From: Planctomycetota bacterium
Lineage (GTDB): Bacteria; Planctomycetota; Phycisphaerae; Sedimentisphaerales; Anaerohalosphaeraceae
Assembly (NCBI GenBank): GCA_021160785.1
Contig: JAGHBX010000662.1
Location: 1-12,663 of the forward strand
Reading direction: 5' to 3'
Length of the DNA stretch: 12,663 nucleotides
This document shows, one piece after another, positions 1-6,976 of the stretch. Within the stretch, counting starts at the first letter, position 1, and the number at the start of each line of letters is the position of its first letter. The position numbers and the translations under genes are program-made. Under the pieces are notes generated by a model, which had not been told where the DNA came from, did no database searches, and saw only the letters and a program-made list of their open reading frames with translations.

Positions 1-73
1 AACTATATATAGTGTGTTGCACCGACTGGCGCACGCACGAAGTTGTCGACGCAATTTTTTCGGAGGAAGGAAG

Positions 74-1366
74 ATGAATGCCCAAAAACACCAACAAGCT
101 GCCGTTGTCGCATTTCTCTTATTGGCTCCTTTGGCCGCTGCCGCCGTGGATTCAGCCACCCGCGCTGTGGAGTGTTCCCCACGCCGGGGGCTGGGAAATG
201 TTTTTGAGAAACTCAAAGCCGGCGAACATGTGAAAATCGCCTATCTCGGCGGAAGCATTACCAGCCAGCCGGGCTGGCGCATCAAATCCAGGCAATGGTT
301 CCAGCAGCAGTACCCATGCGCAAAGGTTGACGAGATCAACGCTGCAATCGGCGGAACCGGATCGGACCTCGGGGTCTTTCGACTCAAACACGATGTGCTC
401 GACTACAGGCCCGATCTGCTGTTTGTTGAATTTGCCGTCAATGACGGCGGTGCACCCCCTGAGCGAATCCACCGATCAATGGAGGGAATAGTCCGCCAGA
501 CATGGAAAGCCGACCCGAAAATCGATATCTGCTTTGTCTACACGCTGACGATCAATATGTTAGGCGACCTGCAGGCGGGCAGATTTCCGCGGGCGGCGGC
601 TGCGATGGAAACGTTAGCCGACCATTACGGTATCCCCTCGATACACATGGGTCTCGAGGTCGCGCGACTCGAACAGCAGGGCAAGGTCATCTTCAAGGCC
701 CAAAAACCAAAAACCGAAGAGCAGAAGCAGGCTCTGGCGGGCAAAACAATCTTCAGTCCGGACGGCGTACATCCCTATACCGACACGGGTCACGAACTCT
801 ATCTGCAGGCGATTATCCGCTCAATGCAAAAGATCAAAAACGTCGGTCGCCCCGGGCCCCATCGTCTGGGTGCACCCTTTGTTGCCAACAATTGGCAGGC
901 TGCTAAAATGGTCGGTCTCGCCCGCGCCGGCCTCTCTGCCGGATGGAAGAAGCTGGACCCGTCCAAAAACAGCATTGCCCGGCGTTTTTCGCAGCGGATG
1001 AGTGAGATGTACAAGGCCGACGCACCCGGTGAGAGCATTTCTTTCAAGTTCAGGGGGACAGGCGTTGAAATATATGATATATTAGGGCCGGACTGCGGGC
1101 AGGTGATTGTCCATCTGGATGATCGACCGCCTCGCGTCGTGCCGCGTTTCGATGCGTATTGCACGTATCATCGGCTAGCCAAACTGACGGTGGGTCATGG
1201 ATTGGCGGACACTCTCCACAATGTCCGGATCGAGATACACCCGGATCAGCCGGACAAGGCGGCGATATTAGCCAAACGCAGCCAGCGAATGGACGCCCCG
1301 GCCCGGTTCGACGATATCGCATGGTACGCCGGCGCGATACTGCTGATTGGAGAAATCGTAGAATAA
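74..1366 (+). CDS. Secreted SGNH/GDSL-family hydrolase (probable carbohydrate or lipid esterase)
   Basis: A 430-residue exported hydrolase of the SGNH superfamily, which cleaves esters (for example acetyl groups on polysaccharides) with a Ser-His-Asp triad. Residues 1-25 are a signal peptide: short polar start, hydrophobic VVAFLLLAPLAAAA core, likely cleavage near Ala24. SGNH blocks are visible in order: block I GGSIT (Ser61 nucleophile, GGS rather than the usual GDS), the oxyanion Gly in GGTGSD (about 93-98), block III FAVND (Asn123), and block V SPDGVHP (Asp230, His233). Residues about 310-428 look like an extra C-terminal beta-rich domain of unknown role. I chose ATG 74 because GGAGG at 62-66 sits 7 bases before it and the signal peptide follows directly; a GTG at 14 would add a 20-residue basic leader. 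The natural substrate cannot be read from the sequence. Only 23 bases separate it from the helicase gene. Confidence 0.85.
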   Translation: MNAQKHQQAAVVAFLLLAPLAAAAVDSATRAVECSPRRGLGNVFEKLKAGEHVKIAYLGGSITSQPGWRIKSRQWFQQQYPCAKVDEINAAIGGTGSDLGVFRLKHDVLDYRPDLLFVEFAVNDGGAPPERIHRSMEGIVRQTWKADPKIDICFVYTLTINMLGDLQAGRFPRAAAAMETLADHYGIPSIHMGLEVARLEQQGKVIFKAQKPKTEEQKQALAGKTIFSPDGVHPYTDTGHELYLQAIIRSMQKIKNVGRPGPHRLGAPFVANNWQAAKMVGLARAGLSAGWKKLDPSKNSIARRFSQRMSEMYKADAPGESISFKFRGTGVEIYDILGPDCGQVIVHLDDRPPRVVPRFDAYCTYHRLAKLTVGHGLADTLHNVRIEIHPDQPDKAAILAKRSQRMDAPARFDDIAWYAGAILLIGEIVE

Positions 1367-1372
1367 CGGATT

Positions 1373-1390
1373 ATGAAACGGATTAGTTAA
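1373..1390 (+). other. Five-codon mini-ORF overlapping the helicase start
   Basis: ATG at 1373 opens a frame MKRIS that stops at TAA 1388-1390; the last A of this stop is the first base of the helicase ATG (TAATG overlap). The helicase start has no clear Shine-Dalgarno of its own, so ribosomes finishing this mini-ORF could re-initiate there. The 9-base direct repeat AACGGATTA (1365-1373 and 1377-1385) occupies the same junction. This may be chance; nothing but the arrangement supports it. Confidence 0.15.
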
Positions 1391-3534
1391 TGTCGAACAC
1401 AGTGTTTACACCAGAGCAATTGACGGAGTCGCAAAAGAAAGCCGTTTACCACGTCGATGGAGCGCTGCTGGTCCTTGCCGGCCCGGGCAGCGGCAAGACC
1501 CGCGTCATCACCAGTCGCATCGCCGCACTTATCGCCCACGGAATCAGCCCTTGCAACATCTGCGCCATCACCTTCACCAACAAGGCCGCCGAAGAAATGC
1601 GGCTCCGCGTCGCCGGCCAGGCGAACACACGCGGCGTCTATATCAGCACGTTTCATTCGTTATGCGTCCGCATACTCCGACAGTATGCCGACGAAGCCGG
1701 TGTCAGGGCCAATTTCAGCATTTATGACTCGGCCGATCAGAAACGCTGCATGAAAGAAGCCGTCAAAGCCTGCGAATTAGCCGGCGGTAACTTCCCGCCC
1801 TCGCGAATGCTCGAAGCCGTCTCCCGCATGAAAAACGACCTCGAAGACGTCGAAGCCTTCAAGGAGCGAGCCGACGACTTCTACACAAAGACCCTGGCGA
1901 AGATATATCGAAAATACCAGCGGATACTCGCCGACAACAACGCGATGGACTTTGACGACCTGCTCGTCAGGACTGCCTTTGTTCTGCGCGACTGCCAGTA
2001 CGTCCGCCGGCAGATCGGCAATCGTTTCAGATACCTGCTGGTCGACGAGTACCAGGACACCAACCACGCCCAGTATCAAATTGCTAAAGGCATCGCACTG
2101 GAACACGGCAACATTTGTGTTACGGGCGACCCGGACCAGTCGATTTATAAATGGCGAGGCGCCGACATCGGCAACATTCTCGCTTTCGAGGAGGACTACC
2201 CCGACGCAACCGTTGTCAAACTGCAGGACAATTTCCGGAGCACGCCGAATATCCTGCAATTAGCCGACAAACTCATCGCACACAATGTCAACCGCAAGGA
2301 AAAGGTCCTGATTCCCACCCGTCCGGCGGGCGATGAGCCCGTTATCGAGGCCGCTTCCGATGCCCGCGACGAAGCGGCGACGCTGGCCGACCTGGTCGCC
2401 GAACGCATCGCCGAAGGCGCCGAAGCCAATGAAATGGCCGTATTCTATCGCGTCAATTCCATGAGCCGCTTGATCGAAGAGGCTTTTGTCGAGCGTCAGA
2501 TTCCATATCAGGTTGTTCGCGGCGTCGAGTTCTATTCCCGCAAGGAAATCCGCGACATGATCAGCTATCTCAAGCTCATGGTCAACCCGGACGACGACGT
2601 CGCATTTGCCCGGGCGGTCGGGACCCACAGTCGCGGCATAGGCAAGACAACACTCGAGAGGATTGCCGCCTACGCGCAAAGAACCATGATGAACTCGTAC
2701 TCCGCCGCCGCAAAAGTCGTCAATATCGAGTCCATCGCAAAGGCGACGAAAGGCAAGGTCGCCGCGTTCGTGAATATAATCGAAGGCCTCAAGAAGGATA
2801 TGACCGGCGAGGTCGCGCCTTTGATGAAGCGTGTGTTCAAGGAGACCGGACTTGCCGATGTGCTTCAGTCCGGCGGCGAGAAGGAAGAGGCTGCGCATGA
2901 AAATGTTATCGAGCTGATCAATTCCGCCGCCGCCTACGACAAACAGGCAGAAGAACCCTCACTGATCGATTACCTCCAGACTATCGCCCTCTACAGCGAC
3001 ACCGACGCCTACGATCCCGAGAGCGGCAAGGTCTCACTCATGACCCTCCACGCCGCCAAAGGGCTCGAATTTGACGACGTGTTCATGATCGGTCTCGAAG
3101 ACGGCATCCTGCCGCACGAAAGAAGCATGGAGTTCGGCGACGATATCGAGGAAGAGCGCCGACTCTTCTTCGTGGGCATCACCCGGGCCCGAAAGCGCCT
3201 CCACATCAGCCACGCCCGCCACCGGACCGTGCACGGACAATTCCTGCGGGCCGTCCCCTCCAAGTTTCTTTTTGAGATCGGCTACGTCGCCGAGAACCCC
3301 GTCGGCACCGATGTTCTGGATTTTCCCGATGACGACTTCCACTATGACGATGAGGATTCACAAAGCGACCGATTCCGTACTAACGAGCTTGTCGAACACG
3401 GCAAGTTCGGCCTGGGCAGGGTCAAGGAGTTTCTAAACCTCGGCGAAGACAGCATCGTCGTTGTCCGGTTCAACTCCGGCCTGACAAAATCCCTGATGAT
3501 AAAATACGCCAAACTGACCCGACCCGGCCAATAA
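1390..3534 (+). CDS. pcrA: ATP-dependent 3'-5' DNA helicase PcrA/UvrD (SF1A)
   Basis: A full-length 714-residue SF1A helicase that unwinds DNA in nucleotide excision repair, replication restart and removal of recombinase filaments. All motifs are present: Q-motif region LTESQKKAV (12-20), Walker A GPGSGKT (31-37, Lys36), motif Ia ITFTNKAAEEM (60-70), motif II DEYQDT (219-224), motif III GDPDQSIYKWRGA (246-258), motif IV DNFRSTPNIL (280-289), the FYSRKEIRDM block (381-390), motif V TLHAAKGLEF (552-561) and motif VI RRLFFVGITRARKRL (590-604). The C-terminal segment HGKFGLGRV...FNSGLTKSLMIKYAKL (670-709) matches the Tudor-like tail that PcrA/UvrD use to bind RNA polymerase, which favours PcrA/UvrD over Rep or AddA. 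An acidic linker (645-660) precedes it. ATG 1390 puts the Q motif near the N-terminus as in the family; the ribosome site is weak, and coupling to upstream translation is possible. Confidence 0.95.
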   Translation: MSNTVFTPEQLTESQKKAVYHVDGALLVLAGPGSGKTRVITSRIAALIAHGISPCNICAITFTNKAAEEMRLRVAGQANTRGVYISTFHSLCVRILRQYADEAGVRANFSIYDSADQKRCMKEAVKACELAGGNFPPSRMLEAVSRMKNDLEDVEAFKERADDFYTKTLAKIYRKYQRILADNNAMDFDDLLVRTAFVLRDCQYVRRQIGNRFRYLLVDEYQDTNHAQYQIAKGIALEHGNICVTGDPDQSIYKWRGADIGNILAFEEDYPDATVVKLQDNFRSTPNILQLADKLIAHNVNRKEKVLIPTRPAGDEPVIEAASDARDEAATLADLVAERIAEGAEANEMAVFYRVNSMSRLIEEAFVERQIPYQVVRGVEFYSRKEIRDMISYLKLMVNPDDDVAFARAVGTHSRGIGKTTLERIAAYAQRTMMNSYSAAAKVVNIESIAKATKGKVAAFVNIIEGLKKDMTGEVAPLMKRVFKETGLADVLQSGGEKEEAAHENVIELINSAAAYDKQAEEPSLIDYLQTIALYSDTDAYDPESGKVSLMTLHAAKGLEFDDVFMIGLEDGILPHERSMEFGDDIEEERRLFFVGITRARKRLHISHARHRTVHGQFLRAVPSKFLFEIGYVAENPVGTDVLDFPDDDFHYDDEDSQSDRFRTNELVEHGKFGLGRVKEFLNLGEDSIVVVRFNSGLTKSLMIKYAKLTRPGQ

Positions 3535-3603
3535 TCGAATATTCCCGCCGTATGCCAAAGGATATTGCCCAAATGGCCGATAAATGAGAGGTGCAGTAGG
3601 TAG

Positions 3604-3622
3604 GGTGGGCTCTTAGCCCACC
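3604..3622. repeat. Short palindrome GGTGGGCT-CTT-AGCCCACC
   Basis: Perfect 8-bp inverted repeat (3604-3611 and 3615-3622) around a 3-base loop, preceded by TAGGTA. The TAGGGTGGGC...GCCCACC form is, from memory, a common interspersed intergenic repeat in environmental bacterial genomes. No T-tract follows on either strand, so it is a poor intrinsic terminator. It sits between pcrA and pgi next to a second, unrelated palindromic unit. Confidence 0.6.
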
Positions 3623-3636
3623 GAAATCGCTCATTT

Positions 3637-3700
3637 GTCATTCCCGCGAAAGCGGGAATCCAGACTATTCGTACTGGATCCCCGCTTTCGCGGGGATGAC
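3637..3700. repeat. REP-like palindromic pair (27-bp unit, inverted copies)
   Basis: Two 27-bp units face each other: 3637-3663 and the reverse complement at 3674-3700, separated by 10 bases (ACTATTCGTA). Each unit is itself a hairpin, TTCCCGC-GAAA-GCGGGAA in the left copy and TCCCCGC-TTTC-GCGGGGA (top strand) in the right. When aligned they differ at two positions only, and these two positions pair with each other inside the unit (T-A in one, C-G in the other), so hairpin pairing is preserved. The core ATTCCCGCGAAAGCGGGAAT is a well-known interspersed REP/dRS3-like repeat of many bacteria. The pair may act as a transcript 3'-end stabiliser for pcrA; the T-rich stretch GTTTTTTCTTT (3708-3718) lies shortly after. 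It belongs to no gene: reading through it creates spurious peptides such as FPRKRESR and DPRFRGDD. Confidence 0.85.
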
Positions 3701-3748
3701 ATCGGCCGTTTTTTCTTTCCACAACACATATTATTTAAGGATAGTCGC

Positions 3749-5158
3749 GTGTCCCAGTCAAAGGTTAATCTCTATTACAAGAATGTTACCGCCGACGTAA
3801 TTGGCGACGAGCACGGCATCACCCGTGCACAGTTTGACGAACTTGCCCAAAAGACCGAGCCGATAATCGCCCAAGTCAACCGGCAGCGACAGGCCGGCCG
3901 GACACCTTACAGGGACCTGCCCCATAGCAGGGATTATCCGGCGCAGGTGCGAGAAATTGCCGCGGAGTTGAAGGACAAATGTGAGATATTCGTCGTGTTA
4001 GGTATAGGCGGCTCGGCCCTGGGCAATATCGCATTGCAGACGGCGCTGAACCCATACATGTACAACATCGATCCCGCCCAGCGAAAGGGTCCGCAGCTCT
4101 TTGTGTTTGACAATGTCGATCCCGCCCAGTTGACCAGTTTCCTCGACTGGATCGCTGACAGGCTGGACACCACGTATTTCAATGTTGTCAGCAAATCAGG
4201 TCAGACCGCAGAAACCGCCTCGCAGTTTCTGATCATCCGCCAACTCCTGCTCGAAAAGTACGGTCCCGAAGGCTGTCGCGAACATATCATAGCAACGACG
4301 GACAAAAAACACGGCACCATGCGCAAGATCACCGACGCCGAAAGCTATCGCTCATTGGAGGTCCCCGACGGCGTGGGCGGCAGGTTCAGTGTGCTAAGCC
4401 CCGTCGGGCTCCTAAGCGCCGCCGTCTGCGGCATCGACATTGACTCACTGCTCGCCGGCGCCGCCGACATGGACGAAAGGGTAAGCCGTCCCGAATTCAA
4501 AACCAATCCCGCCGCCGTCAACGCGGCGATCAACTGGCATTACTACCGCCGCGACAAAAAGATATCGGTCATGATGCCCTACGCCTGGGCCCTGAAAGAC
4601 CTTGCCGACTGGTACAGACAGCTCTGGGCCGAAAGCCTCGGAAAGAGCACCGACCTCGACGGCAAAACGGTCTTTATCGGGCCCACACCCGTTAAGGCGC
4701 TGGGCGCCACCGACCAGCACAGCCAGGTCCAGCTTTACCGCGAAGGTCCCAACGACAAGCTGTTCACATTCCTGCAGGTGAAAACATTTGCCGGGAATGT
4801 AAAGATCGCCACGCCTCCGGATTGTGCACCCGAGCTTGCATATCTCGCCGACAAAGAGATGTCCTTTCTATTGAACAGCGAGAAGTTGGCGACAGAGTAT
4901 GCCCTGCTCCAGGACAAGCGGCCGTGCCTGACCGTCGCTTTCGACGAGATCAACGCGTGCACCATCGGCCAGTTCATTTACCTCTTTGAAGTAACCACCT
5001 CCATTGCCGGGCGGTTGTTCAACATAAACACCTATGACCAGCCCGCGGTGGAATTAGGCAAGAAGGCGACGTTCGCCCTCATGGGAAGGGAAGGGCACGA
5101 GGAGATGGCCGAGGAAATTCGACCTTACAGCAAATTCGACGCCGATTTTCTTGTCTAA
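3749..5158 (+). CDS. pgi: Glucose-6-phosphate isomerase
   Basis: Cytoplasmic enzyme of glycolysis/gluconeogenesis interconverting glucose-6-P and fructose-6-P. The 469-residue product matches the short bacterial Pgi class. Visible sites: GIGGSALGN (85-93), the sugar-phosphate loop SKSGQTAET (148-156), GGRFSV (210-215, Arg212), the base-catalyst region LWAESLGK (292-299, Glu295), the ring-opening His324 in TDQHSQ (321-326), and the C-terminal active-site Lys438 in VELGKK. I chose GTG 3749 because AAGGA (3737-3741) lies 7 bases upstream and the product then begins SQSKVNLYY. The frame stays open back to TTG 3635, but that extension is translated from the palindromic repeat and is not credible protein. 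Downstream, manC starts 76 bases later behind its own promoter-like sequence. I see no good promoter directly before pgi. Confidence 0.95.
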   Translation: MSQSKVNLYYKNVTADVIGDEHGITRAQFDELAQKTEPIIAQVNRQRQAGRTPYRDLPHSRDYPAQVREIAAELKDKCEIFVVLGIGGSALGNIALQTALNPYMYNIDPAQRKGPQLFVFDNVDPAQLTSFLDWIADRLDTTYFNVVSKSGQTAETASQFLIIRQLLLEKYGPEGCREHIIATTDKKHGTMRKITDAESYRSLEVPDGVGGRFSVLSPVGLLSAAVCGIDIDSLLAGAADMDERVSRPEFKTNPAAVNAAINWHYYRRDKKISVMMPYAWALKDLADWYRQLWAESLGKSTDLDGKTVFIGPTPVKALGATDQHSQVQLYREGPNDKLFTFLQVKTFAGNVKIATPPDCAPELAYLADKEMSFLLNSEKLATEYALLQDKRPCLTVAFDEINACTIGQFIYLFEVTTSIAGRLFNINTYDQPAVELGKKATFALMGREGHEEMAEEIRPYSKFDADFLV

Positions 5159-5161
5159 GGT

Positions 5162-5189
5162 TTGTAAAATCCGTCATTTACGGTAGAAT
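5162..5189 (+). promoter_or_regulatory. Sigma-70-like promoter upstream of manC
   Basis: TTGTAA (5162-5167) and TAGAAT (5184-5189) are separated by 16 bases, giving a start near 5196 and a leader of about 40 bases. The spacer contains CCGT-CATTT-ACGG (5171-5183), a small hairpin that could be an operator or just the tail of pgi. The same -10 hexamer TAGAAT occurs in the candidate promoter of the cold-shock gene. Confidence 0.4.
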
Positions 5190-5234
5190 GCTGCCGAATG
5201 TTTATCACGATGGTGTTTTTCGAAAGGTTGCCCA

Positions 5235-6323
5235 ATGGATTATGCAGTCATCATGGCGGGAGGAACGGGCAAACGGCTCTGGCCGCTAAGTCGGCAGTCG
5301 CGTCCCAAGCAGGTTCTCAAACTCCTCGACGGCGAAACACTGCTCAGACGATGCTTCGACCGACTGACCGGGATATTTGACCAGCGAAATATCCTCGTCC
5401 TGACAAACGCCGGATACGCAGATCTCGTTCGTGAGAACCTGCCCGAAGTTCCCTACGGCAACGTCATCGCAGAACCCGCCGTCCGCGACACCGCCGGCGC
5501 CATCGGTCTCGCCGCAACCATACTGAGCAAGTACGACCCCGACGCCTCCATGGCCGTTGTAACCGCCGACCAGGTCATCGAACCCGACGAGGTATTCTTT
5601 CAGGCGATGACATCGGGGCTGGCCTTTATCAACACCAACCCCGACGCCATGATAACATTCGGCATCCAGCCCACCTTCCCAAGCACACAGCTCGGCTACA
5701 TCCAACTCGGTCTCGTCGAGCCCTGCGACCAAAGTGCAGATGATGTCTACCGCGTAATGTCCTTCCGCGAAAAGCCCGACGAGAAAACCGCCTTGGAGTA
5801 TATCGACTCCGGCCAATACTGCTGGAACTCCGGCATGTTCGTCTGGAAAGCAAAAACCATTCTCAAAAACCTCACCGAAAAACTGCCCGTATCCGCCGAG
5901 CCTCTTCGTAAGATACAGGCCGCATGGGACAGCCCGAACCAGGACGAGATACTCAAGGAGTGGTTTCTCAAAATGCCGAAGATCAGCATTGACTACGCCG
6001 TCATGGAATCTGCGGCGAACGTCCACGCCATAAAGTTACGGTGCCGCTGGCTGGACATGGGTTCCTTTGCCGCGTTCGCCGACATCATCCGCTCCGACGC
6101 AAACAACAACATCGTCGTTGCCGGACACAGCCAGCTTATCGACAGCAGCGACAACATCATCGCCACCGAAGACACAGACCACCTCATCGCCGTCATCGGG
6201 CTAAAGAACATGGTAGTCGCCCACAGTGCAGATGCGACGCTTGTCTGTCCCATCGGCGAGACAGGGCGTCTGAAAGAGCTACTCGAAATAATCAAAGAAC
6301 AGGACGGCGAAAAGTTCCTTTGA
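5235..6323 (+). CDS. manC: Mannose-1-phosphate guanylyltransferase (GDP-mannose synthesis)
   Basis: A 362-residue nucleotidyltransferase that joins GTP and mannose-1-P into GDP-mannose, the donor for mannose- or fucose-containing exopolysaccharide and glycoconjugates. The Rossmann-type signature AGGTGKRLWPLS (8-19) with RPKQ (23-26) opens the protein. Further family motifs are AEPAVRDTAGAI (79-90), TADQVI (110-115; Asp112 kept, but the usual His of ADH is Gln), GYIQ (154-157), FREKPD (177-182), WNSGMFVWK (197-205), SIDYAVME (251-258) and WLDMGSF (272-278). It is the single-domain form without the phosphomannose isomerase half found in bifunctional AlgA/XanB-type enzymes. ATG 5235 has AAAGG (5223-5227) 7 bases upstream. 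The yqgF gene starts 21 bases after the stop, suggesting co-transcription. Upstream pgi supplies the fructose-6-P from which mannose-6-P derives. Confidence 0.9.
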   Translation: MDYAVIMAGGTGKRLWPLSRQSRPKQVLKLLDGETLLRRCFDRLTGIFDQRNILVLTNAGYADLVRENLPEVPYGNVIAEPAVRDTAGAIGLAATILSKYDPDASMAVVTADQVIEPDEVFFQAMTSGLAFINTNPDAMITFGIQPTFPSTQLGYIQLGLVEPCDQSADDVYRVMSFREKPDEKTALEYIDSGQYCWNSGMFVWKAKTILKNLTEKLPVSAEPLRKIQAAWDSPNQDEILKEWFLKMPKISIDYAVMESAANVHAIKLRCRWLDMGSFAAFADIIRSDANNNIVVAGHSQLIDSSDNIIATEDTDHLIAVIGLKNMVVAHSADATLVCPIGETGRLKELLEIIKEQDGEKFL

Positions 6324-6344
6324 CCGGGGGGGATCGAACCGCTC

Positions 6345-6755
6345 ATGCGCTATCTCGCTATCGACTATGGTCTCAAGCGAACCGGCCTTGCCGTTTGCGA
6401 CGCCGACGAGACACTGGCGTCCCCGTTGGTCGTACTGACAGGGCAGGGGGGGCTCATCGAAAAAATCCGGCAAGTCGCTGCCGACCAGGCCGCCGATGCA
6501 ATCGTCTTCGGCTTACCGCTCAACATGGACGGCACCGAAGGCGCCCAGGCAAAGCGAGTCCGGGATTTTGCCACACAACTGACAAAGCAGGTCGGACTAC
6601 CCCTCTTCTTCCAGGATGAGAGGCTAAGCACCTTCGATGCGGAAAAGAAACTCGCCGCCCTCGGCATTACCCGGAAAAAGAAGAAAAAACACCTCGACGC
6701 CATCGCAGCCGCCGCAATCCTCCAGGCATTTATCGACGCCGCCAAAAACGCCTGA
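6345..6755 (+). CDS. ruvX: YqgF/RuvX-family nuclease (putative pre-16S rRNA / Holliday junction resolvase)
   Basis: A 136-residue RNase H-fold protein of the YqgF family; E. coli YqgF is implicated in 16S rRNA 5'-end maturation and some homologues cleave Holliday junctions. The length is typical. The motif order fits: YLAIDYGLKRTGLAV (3-17, first acidic residue Asp7), FGLPLNMDGTEG (55-66), FFQDERLST (88-96, Glu92), a lysine run KKKKK (111-115), and DAIAAAAIL (118-126, third acidic residue Asp118). ATG 6345 is preceded by a G-rich stretch (6324-6332) that is somewhat distant for a ribosome site. It lies 21 bases after manC, so it is probably the last gene of that unit; a terminator-like sequence follows about 110 bases later. 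Function is assigned by family only. Confidence 0.9.
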   Translation: MRYLAIDYGLKRTGLAVCDADETLASPLVVLTGQGGLIEKIRQVAADQAADAIVFGLPLNMDGTEGAQAKRVRDFATQLTKQVGLPLFFQDERLSTFDAEKKLAALGITRKKKKKHLDAIAAAAILQAFIDAAKNA

Positions 6756-6847
6756 CTATCAGGCCTTGTCTGATACGTAACTCATTGTGGCGAATATGGT
6801 TATGTATGGAACGCCTGTTGCCATGAGTCCGGTATCGTACCTGATAG
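6756..6847 (+). other. Nested inverted repeats: possible structured RNA between yqgF and pgl
   Basis: Starting at the ruvX stop, several complementary segments nest inside each other: CTATCAGG (6756-6763) with CCTGATAG (6840-6847), GATAC (6772-6776) with GTATC (6832-6836), ACTCAT (6780-6785) with ATGAGT (6823-6828), and GGAAC (6808-6812) with GTT-g-CC (6817-6822) closing a GCCT loop. Together they can fold into one long interrupted stem-loop of about 92 bases. A competing local pairing TATCAG/CTGATA exists at 6757-6775. I do not recognise a known riboswitch or RNA family here. It could be an RNA element, an operon-end structure, or the remnant of a small palindromic insertion. Confidence 0.3.
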
Positions 6848-6862
6848 GGCCCTTGTGAATTG

Positions 6863-6889
6863 CCTGCCGGCGGGTGGATATTTTTTTTT
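6863..6889 (+). terminator. Possible intrinsic terminator after manC-ruvX
   Basis: CCTG-CCGG-CGGG (6863-6874) can form a short GC-rich stem with one G-T pair, extended weakly by TG/TG flanks, and is followed after a few bases by nine T residues (6881-6889). The stem is short for a strong terminator, but the T-run is the clearest in the window and the position, after the ruvX stop and before pgl, fits. Confidence 0.35.
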
Positions 6890-6911
6890 ATTTGATTGCC
6901 GGGAAAAAAAA

Positions 6912-6959
6912 GACTGGCTTTGGGCCTATTCTGCCGTAATAATAGGATAGACAACAGTC
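6912..6959 (+). other. Interrupted hairpin in the pgl leader
   Basis: GACTG (6912-6916) pairs with CAGTC (6955-6959), and inside it CCTATT (6925-6930) pairs with AATAGG (6941-6946) around a 10-base loop, leaving a symmetric 8/8 internal loop. It lies after an A-run (6904-6911) and just before AGGGGG (6964-6969), so it would be in the 5' leader if pgl is transcribed from this gap. No match to a known leader RNA is recognised. Confidence 0.25.
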
Positions 6960-6976
6960 GATTAAGGGGGCACGAT

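Noticed and set aside
1..73. Palindrome CTATATATAG (3-12) and the GTG start at 14
   Set aside because: A 10-bp AT palindrome at the window edge is weak evidence for anything; the 20-residue extension from GTG 14 precedes a good Shine-Dalgarno and signal peptide.
1777..2898. Two long minus-strand frames (160 and 212 residues) inside pcrA
   Set aside because: Antisense shadows of conserved helicase sequence; no motif and no ribosome site logic.
3342..3722. A 126-residue minus-strand frame over the pcrA end and the palindromic repeats
   Set aside because: Its N-terminal peptides (RESGDP, IPAFAGMT) are the standard translation of the REP-like repeat; the rest is antisense to pcrA.
3706..3734. 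TATTAT (3729-3734) as a -10 box for pgi
   Set aside because: No -35-like hexamer at proper distance, and the implied start would leave too short a leader before GTG 3749.
5286..6026. A 246-residue minus-strand frame inside manC
   Set aside because: Antisense to conserved nucleotidyltransferase motifs; unusually Gly/Val-rich composition typical of shadow frames.
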